The position numbers were made by a program, and so were the translations under genes. The notes below the pieces were generated by a model that saw nothing but the letters and a program-made list of their open reading frames with translations, was not told the DNA's origin and searched no databases. Shown piece after piece: positions 63,401 through 64,000 of a DNA stretch of 64,000 bases. Origin of the DNA: Azolla caroliniana (Eukaryota; Polypodiophyta); assembly GCA_043228905.1 (NCBI GenBank), contig JBHGNT010000010.1, positions 14,508,001 through 14,572,000 on the forward strand, given 5' to 3'. Position 1 is the stretch's first letter, and the number at the start of each line of letters is the position of its first letter.

Positions 63401-64000
63401 CGTCCGAAATCAGGTTCAATCGAACCTCCGGAACGTGTCGGACATCCTTCAGCAGCATTTTACATCCGGTCGAGGTTGTCAACCACACGTCTCCTATGCC
63501 GGCGATCCGGCACGTACCTTCATTTCCCATCCGAACACAGCCATGCTCATCGGCTGTGTAGGATGAGAAGTATCTTCTTTCCAGGGTCAGGTGGAACGAC
63601 GCTCCGGAATCGACCACCCAGGTCGTCTCATCGCCGGCAATGTTTAGCTCACCTTCTTCGGTGATGAGCATGATTTCTTCCTCACTTGCCGCGAGTGCCG
63701 TCGTTCCTTTCCTGTCCTGCCCTCGCCGATCCGAACCATTCCGGTCCGTGGCTCCCCGGTAAGCACCGTTCCGTTCCGAAGACTTCTTCGAATCGGTGTC
63801 GTCGGCTCCGTTGTCTTTTCGGTAATGCCGACAATTCTTTCAGAAGTGCCCCGGCTTCCCACAATGGAAGCATGTGGGTCTTCCTCTTGACTGCGACCGG
63901 GTCCCCGACTTCTCCCGTCTTTGCGGACTCCGGTTCCGTTGTCTTCCCCGATCCGATTCGGTAAACAACATCTTCGGTCCGGAGGCCGGTTCTTTATCTC
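60495..64000 (-). pseudogene. Copia J gag-pol polyprotein, two stops
   Basis: The minus-strand frame enters from the window edge with the zinc knuckle CFHCGKPGHF. TGA near 63840 follows, then protease WVVDSGASFHLTLE near 63610 and pre-integrase LWHKRLCHMSEKGMKRLAED with CTDCLAGKQ. Integrase has HTDVCQVE, IRADNGGEYRGQF and NGLAERMNRTIM (Asp, Asp, Glu). RT has [35 protein letters not shown] and YVDDM near 61465. The frame is open for about 890 codons until TGA at 60990-60992, where G has CGA. RNase H continues: TDSDMSADADTSRSTSGYV, ALSTTEAEYM, LYCDSQSAIHL, ending HPMPK at 60495. All catalytic residues are present; two stops are the only breaks seen in the window. Confidence 0.85.

Larger units (their letters stand above)
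59882..64000 (-). mobile_element. Copia J, Tork/Tnt1-type element, near intact
   Basis: 3' LTR 59882-60484, polypurine tract, then minus-strand RNase H, RT, integrase, protease and part of gag to the window end. It lies inside Gypsy-3 integrase. It has the longest copia frame here and serves as reference for G and H. Confidence 0.85.

Overview
This window looks like repeat-rich nuclear DNA of a land plant with a large genome. The evidence is a Tat-type Ty3/gypsy element with two RNase H domains, Tork/Tnt1-type Ty1/copia elements primed by initiator-tRNA-Met-like sites, an unrelated Ty3/gypsy family, decayed LINE reverse transcriptase, and GT-AG introns. A seedless plant such as a fern or lycophyte is my guess, at low confidence. 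About three quarters of the window is LTR retrotransposons nested in, or broken against, one another. Element names used here (A1, B, C, D, E, F, G, H, I, J; Gypsy-1 to Gypsy-4) are my own labels.

Layout. 1-1123: 3' end of a minus-strand copia element (A1). 1124-1245 and 8678-8917: one copia LTR (B), split by a complete Ty3/gypsy element, Gypsy-1 (1246-8677), with equal-length 898-bp LTRs. 8918-12828: plus-strand copia C (same family as A1). 12829-15410: minus-strand copia D carrying a solo LTR with a perfect 5-bp target duplication (TTTAG). 15441-22448: the main low-copy stretch, with a small two-exon membrane-protein gene (15845-16391), a dead copia fragment, a dead LINE and AT-rich DNA. 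22449-23540: copia E. About 23541-26215: Gypsy-2. 26216-27600: copia F. 27600-28372: heat-shock-element cluster, a tRNA-like sequence and two tandem arrays. 28373-37883: two copia copies, G(+) and H(-), forming a giant inverted repeat around one LTR. 38541-41321(-): an intact 926-codon gene of the DUF7869 type. 41940-42299: a promoter with a first exon, then a 100-N gap. 42300-48880(-): Gypsy-4, a Tat element. 48881-52645: spliced zinc-ribbon gene remnant, LINE tail, copia I. 52646-54519: LTR-like promoter pieces and a long minisatellite. 54520-59881: Gypsy-3, interrupted by copia J (59882 to the window end, minus), the best-preserved copia copy.

How it works together. Most proteins are Gag, protease, integrase, reverse transcriptase and RNase H of elements that copy through RNA. 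Nearly all are broken, and many stops fit C-to-T change at CG or CHG sites, as expected of heavily methylated plant DNA. The strongest new observations are these. (1) In three Gypsy copies of one family, gag-pro ends at the same GAT-TTT-TAG and pol opens in the -1 frame, suggesting programmed recoding. (2) A CCGG-rich repeat module is nearly identical between a copia LTR and a gypsy LTR. (3) Copia G and H form an inverted pair. (4) An intact DUF7869 gene with a DDE-like acidic triad sits among dead elements. (5) One minisatellite family abuts LTR starts at two distant sites.

Limits. All comparisons were made by eye within the window. No database search was possible, and boundaries given as 'about' can be off by tens of bases.
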